The position numbers and the translations under genes are program-made. The notes under the pieces were generated by a model. It was not told where the DNA came from. It did not search any database and saw only the letters and a list, made by a program, of their open reading frames with translations. A stretch of 64,000 nucleotides of DNA from Mycobacterium sp. JS623 (GTDB lineage: Bacteria > Actinomycetota > Actinomycetes > Mycobacteriales > Mycobacteriaceae): the NCBI RefSeq assembly GCF_000328565.1, contig NC_019966.1, forward strand, positions 3,906,001-3,970,000, written 5' to 3'. Shown piece by piece: positions 37,487 to 47,486 of this stretch (position 1 is its first letter; every line of letters begins with the position of its first letter).

Positions 37487-39202
37487 TTAGTGCTGTGGCC
37501 GACGGCGTCCGAGGAACAGTACGAGGCCGATCGCACCGAAGCCCAGCGCCACTGTCACCCCTGCAGCGACATACAGGAAGATGTCGCGTCCAGTCATGCC
37601 GGACGGTGACTCATCGGAGGCCAGCCGCAGCTGGTAGTCGCCCGGTAGCGGTGCTTCCTGCGGGGCGTCCAGACCCGGGAACTGCTGGGTCCTGTGCACC
37701 TCGAATTGCCGCTCGCCACTTGCTGTCTGCGTCCATTCACCCCACGCGGGAGTCGCGCCGTCGAGCAATACCTTGCGCTCTCCGAATTGGGGGTCGTCGC
37801 CGACGTCGATGATGCGCCGCACGCGGAACGGCTCATACCGGGCGTGCGAGTAGTTCACGAACACCGGGACGTTGTCGTAGCGCAACACCGGAGGCGGAGG
37901 CGGCGGCAGCGGAAGCCCGACCGCCGGGACGTAGCCGCCACCGAAGAACGAGCCGACCGCCACGTTGAGGGCCGTGTTCACTGCAGCGTTGACGATGTTG
38001 GCCGCGGTGTCGACGACGGCAGTGAAGCTGTAGGCCGCGAACTGCGCCACCTCGAGGACGGCCCGTGCCAGCGGCGGGATCCAGATGATCCGCGGAGCGT
38101 TCTCGTACATGTACACAATCCGAACGCGCTCGTGATACGGGTTCAGGATGATCGGCCGGTAATACTCGTCGTACTGCACCCAATCCGGCCTCCACTGACG
38201 GATCGGACGATCGAACACGCGGTCGCTGGCCAGTCGGGCATCAACCTTCGCGCTCGCGCTGGCGTCGACACCGAGCGGTCCCTTCTTGCCGAGATCAAGT
38301 CCGATCGAGCTCGCGATCGAATCAACATCTTGCTTCGGCGCCGGATCTGCTTTCACCTCAACAGGTTTGGCGTTCTTGGCGACCTCGATATCCGCTTTGG
38401 GCGCATCCAGTGTCTGCGGTTCCGACATCTGGATGACCTTCGCGGCCTGCGTGACCGAGACGGTGGGTTCGCCCGATGTTCCGGTGGCGGGCGAGTTCTG
38501 GGCCGCGCTCACCTTCGGCTCGCTCCCAGCGGTAGCGGACTCGCTGGACGGCGAGGCTGACGCGCTGGACGGCGACGATGCCGTGCTACCCGTCGACGGC
38601 AGGTCCGCGGTTGCCGAGTTCGGTGGCACCAGCGCGGCCGACGGCGGCACGGAGCCAACCGACGCCGTTGCAGAGGCGCTCGCGGTCGCGGACGGCGAGG
38701 ACGCCGGCGCCTGCGTGGCGGGGCTCGGTGACGCCGCGGGCGAGGTCACCGTGGGCGTGTCAGAGCTCGGGGCGACAGCGCGCGGCGCCTGCGACTCGAC
38801 CTTCGTCACAGTCGGAGCCGACGTGGCGGTCGGCGAGGCGGGCGCGACTGCCGTCACGACGGGGGCGGTAGTCATCTGTGTGACGGGAGCCGGTGCGACC
38901 GGTTCGATCGCCTGCTGCGTCTGCGGCGTCTGCTGCTGCGTCTGCGGTGCCGGCTCGACGGGTGCGGCGGGCGCAACGGCCGGCGCTTTCGGTGGCGCCT
39001 GCGGTGCGGGAGCTTGAGTCTCTTCCGCGACCGGCGACTTCGGCTCCGGCGCCGCAGCGGTCGTCGTGATGACCGGATCGGTGTCCGGCTTCGCGAACGC
39101 CGGCGCGACACCTCCAGTGAGGGCTGTGAGGGAGATCACGACTCCCGTCGCCAAAACAGCGACAACGCCTCGCTTAGAGCAGATTTCAAGCGGTGCACTC
39201 AT
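37487..39202 (-). CDS. Exported wall-spanning protein with long Ala/Pro/Ser/Thr linker
   Basis: The protein has 571 aa. Residues 1-38 are a signal peptide (VVAVLATGVVISLTALTGGV). Residues about 40-260 are low-complexity Ala/Pro/Thr/Ser sequence. About 290-470 form a conserved-looking domain with RPIRQWRPDWVQYDEYYRPI, hydrophobic stretches and a run of prolines. The C terminus ends in one helix (GRDIFLYVAAGVTVALGFGA region) and RRRPQH, so it is likely anchored in the membrane with the linker crossing the wall. No LPxTG motif. The function is unknown. Confidence 0.75.
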   Translation of the reverse strand: MSAPLEICSKRGVVAVLATGVVISLTALTGGVAPAFAKPDTDPVITTTAAAPEPKSPVAEETQAPAPQAPPKAPAVAPAAPVEPAPQTQQQTPQTQQAIEPVAPAPVTQMTTAPVVTAVAPASPTATSAPTVTKVESQAPRAVAPSSDTPTVTSPAASPSPATQAPASSPSATASASATASVGSVPPSAALVPPNSATADLPSTGSTASSPSSASASPSSESATAGSEPKVSAAQNSPATGTSGEPTVSVTQAAKVIQMSEPQTLDAPKADIEVAKNAKPVEVKADPAPKQDVDSIASSIGLDLGKKGPLGVDASASAKVDARLASDRVFDRPIRQWRPDWVQYDEYYRPIILNPYHERVRIVYMYENAPRIIWIPPLARAVLEVAQFAAYSFTAVVDTAANIVNAAVNTALNVAVGSFFGGGYVPAVGLPLPPPPPPVLRYDNVPVFVNYSHARYEPFRVRRIIDVGDDPQFGERKVLLDGATPAWGEWTQTASGERQFEVHRTQQFPGLDAPQEAPLPGDYQLRLASDESPSGMTGRDIFLYVAAGVTVALGFGAIGLVLFLGRRRPQH

Positions 39203-39394
39203 CTGTGCATCGACTCCTCTACTAACGGCGAGTGGCGGATTGCTCCGTCACTGCAGCCATGCGCAGCCATCTCCCCCAACGCTGGGCCCGGTCCAGCAGT
39301 TGCCGCGGTCTGCTAATTCATCGCTGGTTTGCCGGAACTGTTACAACGACTGGCGCATCATTGAAGGACCGGCCAGCGGGTCAGGAGGACCGCT

Positions 39395-39730
39395 ATGTCA
39401 CTCAAGTTCGGCAGGGCCGCCGCGGCGCTGATGGCCCTCTCGGTCGCCTGCCCACCCGTCGCGGCTGCCGAGCCGGTGTGGCCGGTGGCCGGTGCCGAGG
39501 ACGCCCGTGCCACCGTCGACGACCTGCAAGCCCAGGGATACGACGTCCAGATCAACTGGGTGAGCGGTGTGCCTTCTGTGCCGCTGCACTGGTGCAAGGT
39601 CACGGCCATTCACAACCCCAACCACTCACCGCCTACCGGCGACACGTTGGACACGGTCTACGTCGACGTTTCGTGTCCAAATCCCGATGACGACGACTGG
39701 GGCGGCATCGGCGTGGGAATCGGTTTCTGA
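39395..39730 (+). CDS. Small secreted protein of a mycobacterial family
   Basis: The protein has 111 aa. The signal peptide (residues 1-25, ending PVAAAEP) is followed by the pattern TVDDLQAQGYDVQINWVSG and VPLHWCKVTAIHNPN, with a second Cys in VDVSCPNP. I recall the DLxAxGYxVQINWV stretch from many small exported mycobacterial proteins without a known role. The two Cys probably form a disulfide. It is convergent with the next gene, with 6 bp between stops. Confidence 0.75.
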   Translation: MSLKFGRAAAALMALSVACPPVAAAEPVWPVAGAEDARATVDDLQAQGYDVQINWVSGVPSVPLHWCKVTAIHNPNHSPPTGDTLDTVYVDVSCPNPDDDDWGGIGVGIGF

Positions 39731-39736
39731 CGCCGC

Positions 39737-40147
39737 TCAGATCCTGGTCAACGTGATGAAGATCGGCTGGGAGTAGCCGGGCGCGAGTCCCCATCTGCAT
39801 CCCGCAGCCGGAATCGTGGTCAGCATCGTGCCATTGTCTTGCGCAGCGTCGACGTAAAAGGTGACCTTTCCGGGAAGCACGCCGTCGTTGTTGCATTTCG
39901 TTCCGTCAGGCAGATCCGCGACGAATCTCCACACTCCGCCAAACGGGTGAGCATCCGCGGACCAGCCGTTGCTGTCCGAGACGCGGGCGCAGCCCGGGCC
40001 GCACGAGGTGACCACCCAGGTGGAATTCAACCCCGGTCCGTTGGGGATGAAGGTGCCGCTGAAGCCGTCAGCGTGGGCCGGTCCGGCGAGACCGAGGGCA
40101 CCTCCGGCGAGTAGGGCGGCTGCTGCAAGACCACGTGTGACGTTCAT
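39737..40147 (-). CDS. Secreted protein with Sec signal peptide
   Basis: The protein has 136 aa. The signal peptide ends at AHA (residues 1-26: RGLAAAALLAGGALGLAGPA). The mature part has TWVVTSCGPGCARV, GVWRFVADLPDGTKC and AAGCRWGLAPGYSQP, implying disulfides. Both signal and pattern echo the protein at 30570-31091, a likely paralogue 9 kb away. The function is unknown. The promoter lies in the 278-bp gap to the divergent aldo/keto reductase. Confidence 0.75.
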   Translation of the reverse strand: MNVTRGLAAAALLAGGALGLAGPAHADGFSGTFIPNGPGLNSTWVVTSCGPGCARVSDSNGWSADAHPFGGVWRFVADLPDGTKCNNDGVLPGKVTFYVDAAQDNGTMLTTIPAAGCRWGLAPGYSQPIFITLTRI

Positions 40148-40425
40148 CCTGCCCTCCGGTTCGCTGGCGGCGTAGCCCCATTATTTGCCAGCGGGACCGA
40201 TTCGGTGGCCCGATTGGCTCCAACCCAAAACCGCATGCCACCAACGGGGTACAGACGAGAGCGTCAAATGCGATCGTCGCGCCGACGATTGCTGTGGCCG
40301 CGAGCGGCGTCCCCCGCGTTCGCCGCTCGCGGCCGAGCTGTTGATAGCGAAAAGCATCGCGCTGACAGCCCACTCGCGCACGCGTAGTCGGCTACTCGAA
40401 TTTCCAGACTCAGTACGGTGGGCAC

Positions 40426-41394
40426 ATGAAATACCTCGACGTCGACGGAATCGGGCGAGTCAGTCGGATCGGTGTGGGCACCTGGCAGTTCGGCTCGCGC
40501 GAGTGGGGATACGGAGACAACTACTCCACGGGTGTTGCCCGCGATATCGTTCAGCGGGCGCTGGCGTTGGGGGTGACCCTGTTCGATACCGCCGAGATAT
40601 ATGCGATGGGCACCAGTGAGCGCATCCTCGGCGACGCGCTCGGTGACCAACGCTCCTCAGTTGCCTTGGCCAGCAAGATCTTTCCGGTCGCGCCGTTTCC
40701 ACCGGTGATCAAACAGCGCGAACGGGCCAGCGCGCGGCGGTTACAGGTCGACCGCATCCCGCTCTATCAAATCCACCAGCCCAACCCCGTGGTCCCCGAC
40801 TCGGTGATCATGCCCGGGATGCGCAGCCTGCTGGACAGCGGCGACATCGGCGCGGCCGGCGTCTCGAACTATTCGCTCGAGCGTTGGAAGAAGGCCGACG
40901 CCGCGCTCGGGCGCCCGGTGATCAGCAACCAAGTGCAGTTCTCGCTGGCCAGGCCCAGCGCGCTCGAAGACCTCGTGCCGTTCGCCGAACGGGAGAACCG
41001 CATCGTGATCGCCTACAGCCCGCTGGCGCAGGGCCTGCTCGGCGGCAAGTACGGGGTCGACAACCGGCCCGGCGGCGTGCGGGCGGCCAACCAGCTGTTC
41101 GGCACCGAGAATCTGCGTCGGGTCGAACCCCTGCTGCAGACGCTGCGTGAGGTCGCGGCAGAGGCGCACGCCAAACCCGCGCAGGTCGCGCTGGCATGGC
41201 TGATCAGCCTGCCCAACGTCGTCGCGATCCCCGGAGCGTCCAGTGTGGAACAACTCGAGTTCAACGTCGCCGCCGCCGATATCGAGCTGAGCTCCGAGTC
41301 GCAGGATGCGCTCACCGCGGCCGCCAGGGCGTTCCGGCCGGTGTCGACCGGCCGCTATTTGAACGAACGGGTGCGCGAGAAGCTCGGCCGTTAG
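40426..41394 (+). CDS. Aldo/keto reductase (Rv2298-like)
   Basis: The protein has 322 aa and forms an AKR TIM barrel. The catalytic tetrad is visible: Asp and Tyr in LFDTAEIYAMG near residues 48-55, Lys in ALASKIF near 80, and His in YQIHQPNP near 112. The NADPH-binding end has IPGASSVEQLEFN near 268. It probably reduces aldehydes or ketones with NADPH. It looks like Rv2298 in my memory. It is monocistronic or with the SHOCT gene 39 bp downstream. Confidence 0.87.
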   Translation: MKYLDVDGIGRVSRIGVGTWQFGSREWGYGDNYSTGVARDIVQRALALGVTLFDTAEIYAMGTSERILGDALGDQRSSVALASKIFPVAPFPPVIKQRERASARRLQVDRIPLYQIHQPNPVVPDSVIMPGMRSLLDSGDIGAAGVSNYSLERWKKADAALGRPVISNQVQFSLARPSALEDLVPFAERENRIVIAYSPLAQGLLGGKYGVDNRPGGVRAANQLFGTENLRRVEPLLQTLREVAAEAHAKPAQVALAWLISLPNVVAIPGASSVEQLEFNVAAADIELSSESQDALTAAARAFRPVSTGRYLNERVREKLGR

Positions 41395-41433
41395 TTGGGA
41401 TCGGTAGCGCCGGGGGCCGAGTCAACTTGCCGC

Positions 41434-41817
41434 ATGAACAACAACAACAAGGTGGCAGTGACCGTCCTCGCGGTGGTCGTCGGTCTGTTCGCTCTGTCGA
41501 TGGTGATGCGGTTCGTCATGCTGAGCGAGTACGGCATATCGGGCAGCTGGATGTACTTCGGAGTGCCCTTTGGTGGGATCGGTTTGGTTGTCCTGCTGCT
41601 CCGACTCGGACTGTTCAACTTTGGCGAGCGGTCGGTCCGCCCGATGCAGCCCTGGCACCACAACATCGGTGCGCAGACACCGCCGCCCCCGGCGCCTTCG
41701 GTGCCCGCCGCGCCGGTTTCTCAACGCCTGCAGGAGCTTGACGGCATGCACGCCAGCGGCGCGATATCGGACTCCGAATACAGCGCCAAGCGTCAACAGA
41801 TCATCTACAGCATCTGA
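41434..41817 (+). CDS. Small membrane protein with SHOCT tail
   Basis: The protein has 127 aa. Two helices (residues 7-28 and 42-62) are followed by a proline-rich linker (TPPPPAPSVPAAP) and the SHOCT helix pair SQRLQELDGMHASGAISDSEYSAKRQQII. ATG 41434 (MNNNNK) starts just before the first helix. The function is unknown. Confidence 0.75.
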   Translation: MNNNNKVAVTVLAVVVGLFALSMVMRFVMLSEYGISGSWMYFGVPFGGIGLVVLLLRLGLFNFGERSVRPMQPWHHNIGAQTPPPPAPSVPAAPVSQRLQELDGMHASGAISDSEYSAKRQQIIYSI

Positions 41818-41821
41818 CGCC

Positions 41822-42088
41822 TTACCTGCCGGTGCGCTCGCGATGCTTGCACCCCGGCCAGCAGCAGGGTCGGCGCATGCCCTCCTCTAGTTCCTCATGA
41901 GTCCGGCGAATACGCCGCTCCCGGGTCGCCTGCTGCTTGGCGTCCTCGACCCAGCAGATGAACTCGTTGCGCGCCAACGGCGTGATGTCTTTCCAGGCGG
42001 CGAGCGCCGCGGCGTTGGCGATCAACGACTTGCGCAGGTCATCGGGCAGCTTATGCACCACCCCACCAGGCACTCGTTGGCTGCTCAT
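41822..42088 (-). CDS. YdeI/OmdA-type small protein
   Basis: The protein has 88 aa. The core VVHKLPDDLRKSLIANAAAL and DITPLARNEFICWVEDAKQQ, followed by TRERRIRRTHEELEEGMRRP, matches the short 'bacteriocin-protection, YdeI or OmpD-associated' family (PF13376). The C-terminal CCWPGCKH is Cys-rich. The function is unknown. It is convergent with the SHOCT gene (4 bp between stops). Confidence 0.7.
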   Translation of the reverse strand: MSSQRVPGGVVHKLPDDLRKSLIANAAALAAWKDITPLARNEFICWVEDAKQQATRERRIRRTHEELEEGMRRPCCWPGCKHRERTGR

Positions 42089-42163
42089 TAGGTTAGATTA
42101 GCTGCGTATCGGACCGAGAGAGCCCACGGCCGCGCGGAGAGTTCTGGTAAGACTGAGGACCTG

Positions 42164-45022
42164 GTGAGTGCCCCAACGATCGACCCCGTCGCGCCGGGCC
42201 AGCATCCGCAGAGGTCCGGAATCGCCAAATGGATACGCCGCCTAGCGGTCCCAATCATCCTTGGCTGGATCGCGGTCATCGCGGTGCTGAACCTGGCCGT
42301 GCCGCAACTCGAAGTCGTCGGCGAGATGCGGTCGGTGTCGATGTCACCGAAAGAGGCGCCGTCGGTTGCCGCGATGATGCGCATCGGCAAGGTCTTCGAG
42401 GAGTTCGATTCCGACAGTTCGGCAATGATCGTGCTGGAGGGCGACAAACCGCTCGGCGAGGATGCGCACCGGTTCTACGACGACATGGTCGCCAAGCTGC
42501 GGGCCGACACCAAACACGTCCAACATATTCAGGACTTCTGGGGCGACCCGCTGACACGAGCCGGCGCGCAGAGCGACGACGGCAAGGCCGCGTACGTGCA
42601 GGTGTACCTCGCGGGCAACATGGGCGAGGCTCTCGGCAACGAATCAGTCAATGCGGTCCACAAACTCGTCGACAGCTTGACTCCGCCGGCCGGGGTCAAG
42701 GCCTTCGTCACCGGAGGACCGGCGCTACAGGCCGACCAAGAGGCCGCGGGCAACAAGAGCGTCCGAACGATCGAGATCGTCACCGTCGTCGTCATCATCA
42801 CGATGCTGCTGTTCTTCTATCGCTCCATCTTCACGGTTGTGCTCGTGTTGCTGATGCTGATGCTGGGGTTGTCGGTGACCCGTGGCGTGGTGGCGTTTCT
42901 CGGCTACCACGAGCTGATCGGGTTATCGACGTTCGCGACTCAGCTTCTGGTCACCCTCGCCATCGCGGCGTCGACCGACTATGCGATCTTCCTGATCGGG
43001 CGCTACCAGGAGGCCCGCACGGTCGGAGAGGACCGAGAGTCGGCCTTCCACACCATGTTCCGCGGCACCGCGCACGTCGTGTTGGGGTCGGGTATGACGA
43101 TTGCCGGAGCGACGTTCTGCCTGTCGTTCACCCGGTTGCCCTATTTCCAGACGTTGGGCGTGCCGCTGGCCGTCGGCATGGTCGTCGCGGTGCTTGTGGC
43201 GCTGACTCTTGGACCCGCGATGATCACCGTCGCGAGCCGCTTCGGCCTACTAGAGCCCAAGCGCGCCATGCGAATTCGGTTCTGGCGACGCATCGGTGCC
43301 GCGATCGTGCGGTGGCCGGGCTTCATCCTACTTGCGTCGGTGGTTCTCGCATTGGTCGGTTTGCTGACGCTGCCGGGCTACGAGCCGAGCTACAACGACC
43401 GGAAATACCTTCCGGCCGACTTGCCTGCGAACGAGGGATTCGCCGCGGCCGAACGGCACTTCCCGGTCGCCCGGATGAACCCCGAGATGCTACTCGTCGA
43501 AACCGATCACGACCTTCGCAATTCGGCCGATTTCCTGGTTATCGAACGGATCACCAAGTATGTGACCAAGGTTCCCGGCATCGGACGGGTGCAGTCGATC
43601 ACGCGTCCTGACGGTAAGCCGCTGAAGTTCAGCACGATTCCGGCTCAGATGAGCATGAGCGGCACGTTCCAGGAAATGAACCGCGACTACATGAACAACG
43701 TGATGGCCCTGATGAAGGTGCAGGCCAACGACATGCAGAGAACCGTCGACACCATGGATCGGATGATCGTGTTGATGGAACAGATGGCCGCAACGACGCA
43801 CAGCATGGTGGGCAAGTCCAATCAGATGGCGGTCGATGTCGCCGAATTGCGGGATCACATCTCCGATTTCGACGACTTCTTCCGGCCGATCCGCAATTAC
43901 TTGTACTGGGAACCGCACTGCTACGACATCCCGATCTGTTGGTCGCTGCGGTCGACGTTCGACGCGTTGGACGGTGTCGACACCATGACCGACGACTTCC
44001 AGAGTCTGCTGCCGGACTTGAACAAACTCGATGCCCTTATGCCGCAAATGATTGCGACGATGCCGCCGACGATCGAGACGATGCGCAACGCGCGCGACAT
44101 GATGCTGAGCATGCAGTCGAGTCAATCCAGTCAGCAGGATCAGCAGCATGCGATGAGCGAAAATCAGTCCGCGATGGGCGATGCGTTCAACGACTCCCAC
44201 AACGACGACACCTTCTACCTGCCGCCAGAAATCTTCGACAACAAAGACTTCAAACGCGGCATGGACAACTTCATCTCCCCCAACGGGCACGCGGTGCGGT
44301 TCATCATCTCCCACGAGGAAGATCCACTGTCCGCCGATGGCATCAAGCGCATCGACGCGATCAAGAACGCCACTTTCGAAGCGATCAAGGGGACACCGCT
44401 GGAGGGATCCAGGGTCTTCATCGGCGGCACCGCCTCGACGTTCAAGGACATGGAAGACGGCAACAAGTACGACCTGATGATCGCCGGCGTTGCTGCGCTG
44501 ACGATGATCTTCATCATCATGCTGCTCATCACGCGCAGTGTTGTGGCATCAGCCGTCATCGTGGGCACCGTGGTGCTATCGCTCGGCGCCTCATTCGGCC
44601 TGTCAGTCCTGTTCTGGCAGCACCTGCTTGGGACCCAACTGCAATTCATGGTGATGGCGATGGCGGTCATCATCCTGTTGGCGGTCGGCGCGGACTACAA
44701 CCTGTTGTTGGTCGCGCGCATGAAGGAGGAACTTCCCGCCGGCATCAACACCGGGATCATTCGGGCGATGGGCGGCAGCGGATCCGTCGTGACGGCCGCC
44801 GGGCTGGTGTTCGCGTTCACCATGATGTCGATGTCGGTCAGCGCGATGGTCGTGGTCGCCCAGATCGGCACGACCATCGGGTTGGGTTTGTTGTTCGACA
44901 CCTTGGTGATTCGCGCCTTCATGACGCCGTCGATTGCGGCGTTGCTTGGCCGATGGTTCTGGTGGCCGCAGGTCGTGCGGGCCAGACCCGCGCCGACACG
45001 AGAACGAGTCCGGGTGCGGTAA
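42164..45022 (+). CDS. MmpL-family RND transporter
   Basis: The protein has 952 aa. It has the duplicated RND layout: one helix, a large periplasmic loop, five helices, a second large loop rich in Met and Gln (about residues 490-690), and five more helices. Both Asp-Tyr proton-relay pairs are present, [17 protein letters not shown] near residue 270 and [16 protein letters not shown] near 845. MmpL proteins export lipids or siderophores across the inner membrane. No MmpS gene is adjacent, and the cargo cannot be inferred. It starts at GTG 42164. Confidence 0.92.
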   Translation: MSAPTIDPVAPGQHPQRSGIAKWIRRLAVPIILGWIAVIAVLNLAVPQLEVVGEMRSVSMSPKEAPSVAAMMRIGKVFEEFDSDSSAMIVLEGDKPLGEDAHRFYDDMVAKLRADTKHVQHIQDFWGDPLTRAGAQSDDGKAAYVQVYLAGNMGEALGNESVNAVHKLVDSLTPPAGVKAFVTGGPALQADQEAAGNKSVRTIEIVTVVVIITMLLFFYRSIFTVVLVLLMLMLGLSVTRGVVAFLGYHELIGLSTFATQLLVTLAIAASTDYAIFLIGRYQEARTVGEDRESAFHTMFRGTAHVVLGSGMTIAGATFCLSFTRLPYFQTLGVPLAVGMVVAVLVALTLGPAMITVASRFGLLEPKRAMRIRFWRRIGAAIVRWPGFILLASVVLALVGLLTLPGYEPSYNDRKYLPADLPANEGFAAAERHFPVARMNPEMLLVETDHDLRNSADFLVIERITKYVTKVPGIGRVQSITRPDGKPLKFSTIPAQMSMSGTFQEMNRDYMNNVMALMKVQANDMQRTVDTMDRMIVLMEQMAATTHSMVGKSNQMAVDVAELRDHISDFDDFFRPIRNYLYWEPHCYDIPICWSLRSTFDALDGVDTMTDDFQSLLPDLNKLDALMPQMIATMPPTIETMRNARDMMLSMQSSQSSQQDQQHAMSENQSAMGDAFNDSHNDDTFYLPPEIFDNKDFKRGMDNFISPNGHAVRFIISHEEDPLSADGIKRIDAIKNATFEAIKGTPLEGSRVFIGGTASTFKDMEDGNKYDLMIAGVAALTMIFIIMLLITRSVVASAVIVGTVVLSLGASFGLSVLFWQHLLGTQLQFMVMAMAVIILLAVGADYNLLLVARMKEELPAGINTGIIRAMGGSGSVVTAAGLVFAFTMMSMSVSAMVVVAQIGTTIGLGLLFDTLVIRAFMTPSIAALLGRWFWWPQVVRARPAPTRERVRVR

Positions 45023-45040
45023 CGCCGCCCACATACGACT

Positions 45041-45074
45041 CGGCCCGCCACCCGGGAGGGCGAGTGGCGGGCCG
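45041..45074. terminator. Bidirectional hairpin between mmpL and the small exported protein
   Basis: CGGCCCGCCAC (45041-45051) and GTGGCGGGCCG (45064-45074) form an 11-bp GC stem with a 12-nt loop. It lies between two convergent stops (45022 and 45090). No long T-tract is seen on either side, so termination may be of the GC-stem type common in mycobacteria. Confidence 0.7.
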
Positions 45075-45089
45075 AAAGTCCGATAGGTG

Positions 45090-45440
45090 TCAGGGTTGTG
45101 CGACGAGGACGGGGACCTGGCGGTTGAGGATCGGCTTCTTGCCGCCGGTGTTGACACCGCCGACGGTGCCCGCGTTGCCGGCGCGCTGCGGCGCCGTGGT
45201 GATCACGATCTTGCCGCCGCGGCAGCTGACGATCTTGCCGTCGACGAACACGTCCTGGCCGTCGTCGATCGGGATGTCGTAGCCGTCGGCGTCGGTGTAG
45301 GTGCACCCGCCGGAGTCGGGGGTCGGGTTGTTGTCGACGGCGAAGGCGGTCGCCGGGGCGACGGCGAGGATGCCGAAGGCGCCGAGGACCGTCACTGCGT
45401 ACTTGAGGCCGGTCAGCTTGCGGGGGGTGGAAGTGGTCAT
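45090..45440 (-). CDS. Small exported protein with one Cys pair
   Basis: The protein has 116 aa. The signal segment (residues 13-33, YAVTVLGAFGILAVAPATAF) ends in AFA. The mature part has GGCTYTDADGYDIPIDDGQD and KIVSCRGGKIVITTAP, probably disulfide-linked. ATG 45440 has AGAGGA about 7 nt upstream, so the longer frame to 45605 was rejected. The function is unknown. Confidence 0.72.
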   Translation of the reverse strand: MTTSTPRKLTGLKYAVTVLGAFGILAVAPATAFAVDNNPTPDSGGCTYTDADGYDIPIDDGQDVFVDGKIVSCRGGKIVITTAPQRAGNAGTVGGVNTGGKKPILNRQVPVLVAQP

Positions 45441-45623
45441 CGTTGATTCCTCTCGGGATGTTTGGCGTGGGTGCTTGTTGTTGTTGAGAGAAATACTGCT
45501 GGTCAGCGGCCCCCCGCGTAATCGCCCACAAGCCAGAATCCACTGCCGAGAGGGGAAGACTTTCCTATCCGCGGGGTAAGGCGCTAGTTCGACCCGCGGC
45601 GTCAAGAATCCGCCAAGCGCGGC

Positions 45624-46964
45624 CTACGGGGGTCCGGACAGATTTCCCCGTCGGATGTCCTCGCGGCACTCGAGGCGTGTTTGTCCGGTCTGCTGGATAC
45701 AAACCTCGACCTGTTGTTCAATGCCCGCCGGGTAGACCGGATCGGTTGGCGCCTTGCTGACGGTCGGCGTCGGGACCACACCGGAGACCACCGACCACAT
45801 GGTGTCCCCCGTCGACGGCAGACGCGCGCAGTACGCCTTCTGGCCGGTCTCGGTGACGCCGGCCGCCCCGAGCACTGCGCAGTCGGCGCCGACAAGCACC
45901 ACGGGGACCGCTGGGGCCATCGGACTTGGGGACGGGGCGGCGTGGTTTTGGTGACGGCCGGTGAGGACGGCGGCTGCGACGGCGCCGACGATCACGAGCG
46001 CGGCCACGATCGCGGAAGCGATCACCAGCCACCGCTTGCGACTCTTCGATTCGGTTTTGTTGCGAAGGCGCGCGACGGCGACGGCGTCCAACGTCGCGTC
46101 GTTGGCTCCGACACCGTCGATCGCGACGTCAAGGTGCCGGGCAAGCGCATTGGCGAAATCCATGCACGTGTCGTAGCGGTCGTCGGGTGACTTGGCGAGA
46201 GCCTTGGACAGCACTCGGCCCAGGCCGGAAAGCTCGGGCTTGCGTTCGGCGATCTCAGGCGGCGGCGCAGAAACATGCTGACTGATCACGACGGCGGGAT
46301 TGGGATCCAGGTACAGGTGCGTTCCGGTCAACAGTTCGAAAGCTGTTGCAGCAAGCGAGTATTGGTCGGCGCGGCCGTCGAGTGTCAGACCCAGCAGCTG
46401 TTCGGGCGCCGCGTAGGCGACGGTGCCGACCGCCATGTTCGTCTGCGTCAGTGAGCTGGAGTCGTCGACCCGCCGCGCGATGCCGAAATCGGCGAGCATT
46501 GCTCGCCAGCCGCCGGAATCCAACTCGGCGAGAAGGATGTTGGCGGGCTTGACGTCGCGATGAAGCAACTGGCGTTGGTGGGCGTAGTCGAGTGCGTCGG
46601 CGACCGCGGCGATGATCCGCACGACTTCGTCGGGCGGCATGCCCTTGCGGTATCGCTCCTGCGACAAGCGGCCGGCATCGGTGCCCTCGACGTAGGCCAT
46701 CGAGATCCACAACTGGCCGTCGTACTCGCCGCGGTCATAAATGGCGACGATGTTCGGGTGCGACAGGGTGGCGGCGTTCTGGGCTTCGCGGTTGAAGCGT
46801 TCGCGATACGTCGGATCATCCGATACCTGTTGTGCGAGGACCTTCAGGGCGTCGCGGCGCGGCAACCGCGGATGCTCAGCAAGATAGACCTCGCCCATCG
46901 CGCCTGAACCCAGCTGTTCCAGAATCGTGTACCCGGCGAATGTCTGGCCGGCTACTAACGACAT
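45624..46964 (-). CDS. Membrane Ser/Thr protein kinase (PknF-like)
   Basis: The protein has 446 aa. The kinase domain (residues 12-270) is complete: Gly loop LGSGAMGEVYLAE, catalytic Lys41 (ALKVL), Glu in the C-helix region, HRDVKPAN (135-142), DFG (159-161), activation segment with SSLTQTNMAVGTVAYAAPEQ, and a C-lobe Arg. One membrane helix (about 310-336) follows a basic stretch. The extracellular part (about 345-446) has four Cys, suited to two disulfides, as in PknF/PknH relatives. It probably phosphorylates transport or wall enzymes. It is divergent from the DUF732 gene. Confidence 0.9.
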   Translation of the reverse strand: MSLVAGQTFAGYTILEQLGSGAMGEVYLAEHPRLPRRDALKVLAQQVSDDPTYRERFNREAQNAATLSHPNIVAIYDRGEYDGQLWISMAYVEGTDAGRLSQERYRKGMPPDEVVRIIAAVADALDYAHQRQLLHRDVKPANILLAELDSGGWRAMLADFGIARRVDDSSSLTQTNMAVGTVAYAAPEQLLGLTLDGRADQYSLAATAFELLTGTHLYLDPNPAVVISQHVSAPPPEIAERKPELSGLGRVLSKALAKSPDDRYDTCMDFANALARHLDVAIDGVGANDATLDAVAVARLRNKTESKSRKRWLVIASAIVAALVIVGAVAAAVLTGRHQNHAAPSPSPMAPAVPVVLVGADCAVLGAAGVTETGQKAYCARLPSTGDTMWSVVSGVVPTPTVSKAPTDPVYPAGIEQQVEVCIQQTGQTRLECREDIRRGNLSGPP

Positions 46965-47091
46965 ATCGGGATCCTATCGATGTTGGTTCCTGCTTAACGG
47001 TCGCTCGTCGGTAACGCTCCTATCTCAAAAAGCGACGTTCCTTGCGTGCCGCTGGCCCCAAGTGGGTAAGCAGCGATAGGACGGACTCAAT

Positions 47092-47397
47092 ATGACCATG
47101 CTTGCGAGAATCACGTTGCTGGTGGCGGCGATAGTCGGCGCACTCCTTGGTGCGCCGGGCGCCGCCGCGACCCCCGAGAGCGACTTCTGCCGAAGCATGG
47201 TCGGCGTGGGATTCACCGGGGATTGCGCCCCACTCACCGCCCTGGCCCGAGACGCATGTGCGCAAAAAGCACGCGGCGTCGATCTGGAGACGGTCGCGCA
47301 GAAGTTGGACCTCGCGACCAAGAACGAGAACCTGTCGAACTACATCATTGCCGGTGCCCAGATCTACTTCTGCCCGGAACGCGCTGCCACGACCTGA
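47092..47397 (+). CDS. DUF732-family secreted protein
   Basis: The protein has 101 aa. The signal peptide ends near AAA-TPESDF. The mature part has the DUF732 layout: [35 protein letters not shown], and a late Cys in IYFCPE. The family is mycobacterium-typical with unknown function. It lies just upstream of the transpeptidase gene (90-bp gap to ATG 47487). Confidence 0.82.
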   Translation: MTMLARITLLVAAIVGALLGAPGAAATPESDFCRSMVGVGFTGDCAPLTALARDACAQKARGVDLETVAQKLDLATKNENLSNYIIAGAQIYFCPERAATT

Positions 47398-47486
47398 CGC
47401 GGGCTTGGCTATGGATGAAGCGCCGGTTTCGGCCGCAACCGCGTCAATGTGAGACTGTTTCCGCGATGCGACTGAAAGGGATCTAT

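Noticed and set aside
38286..39017. 243-aa plus-strand Ala/Gly/Val-rich open frame
   Set aside because: Shadow of the low-complexity stalk of the wall-spanning protein on the other strand.
37501..39202. LPxTG sortase-anchored surface protein
   Set aside because: The C terminus has a helix and basic tail but no LPxTG-like motif, so a plain membrane anchor is preferred.
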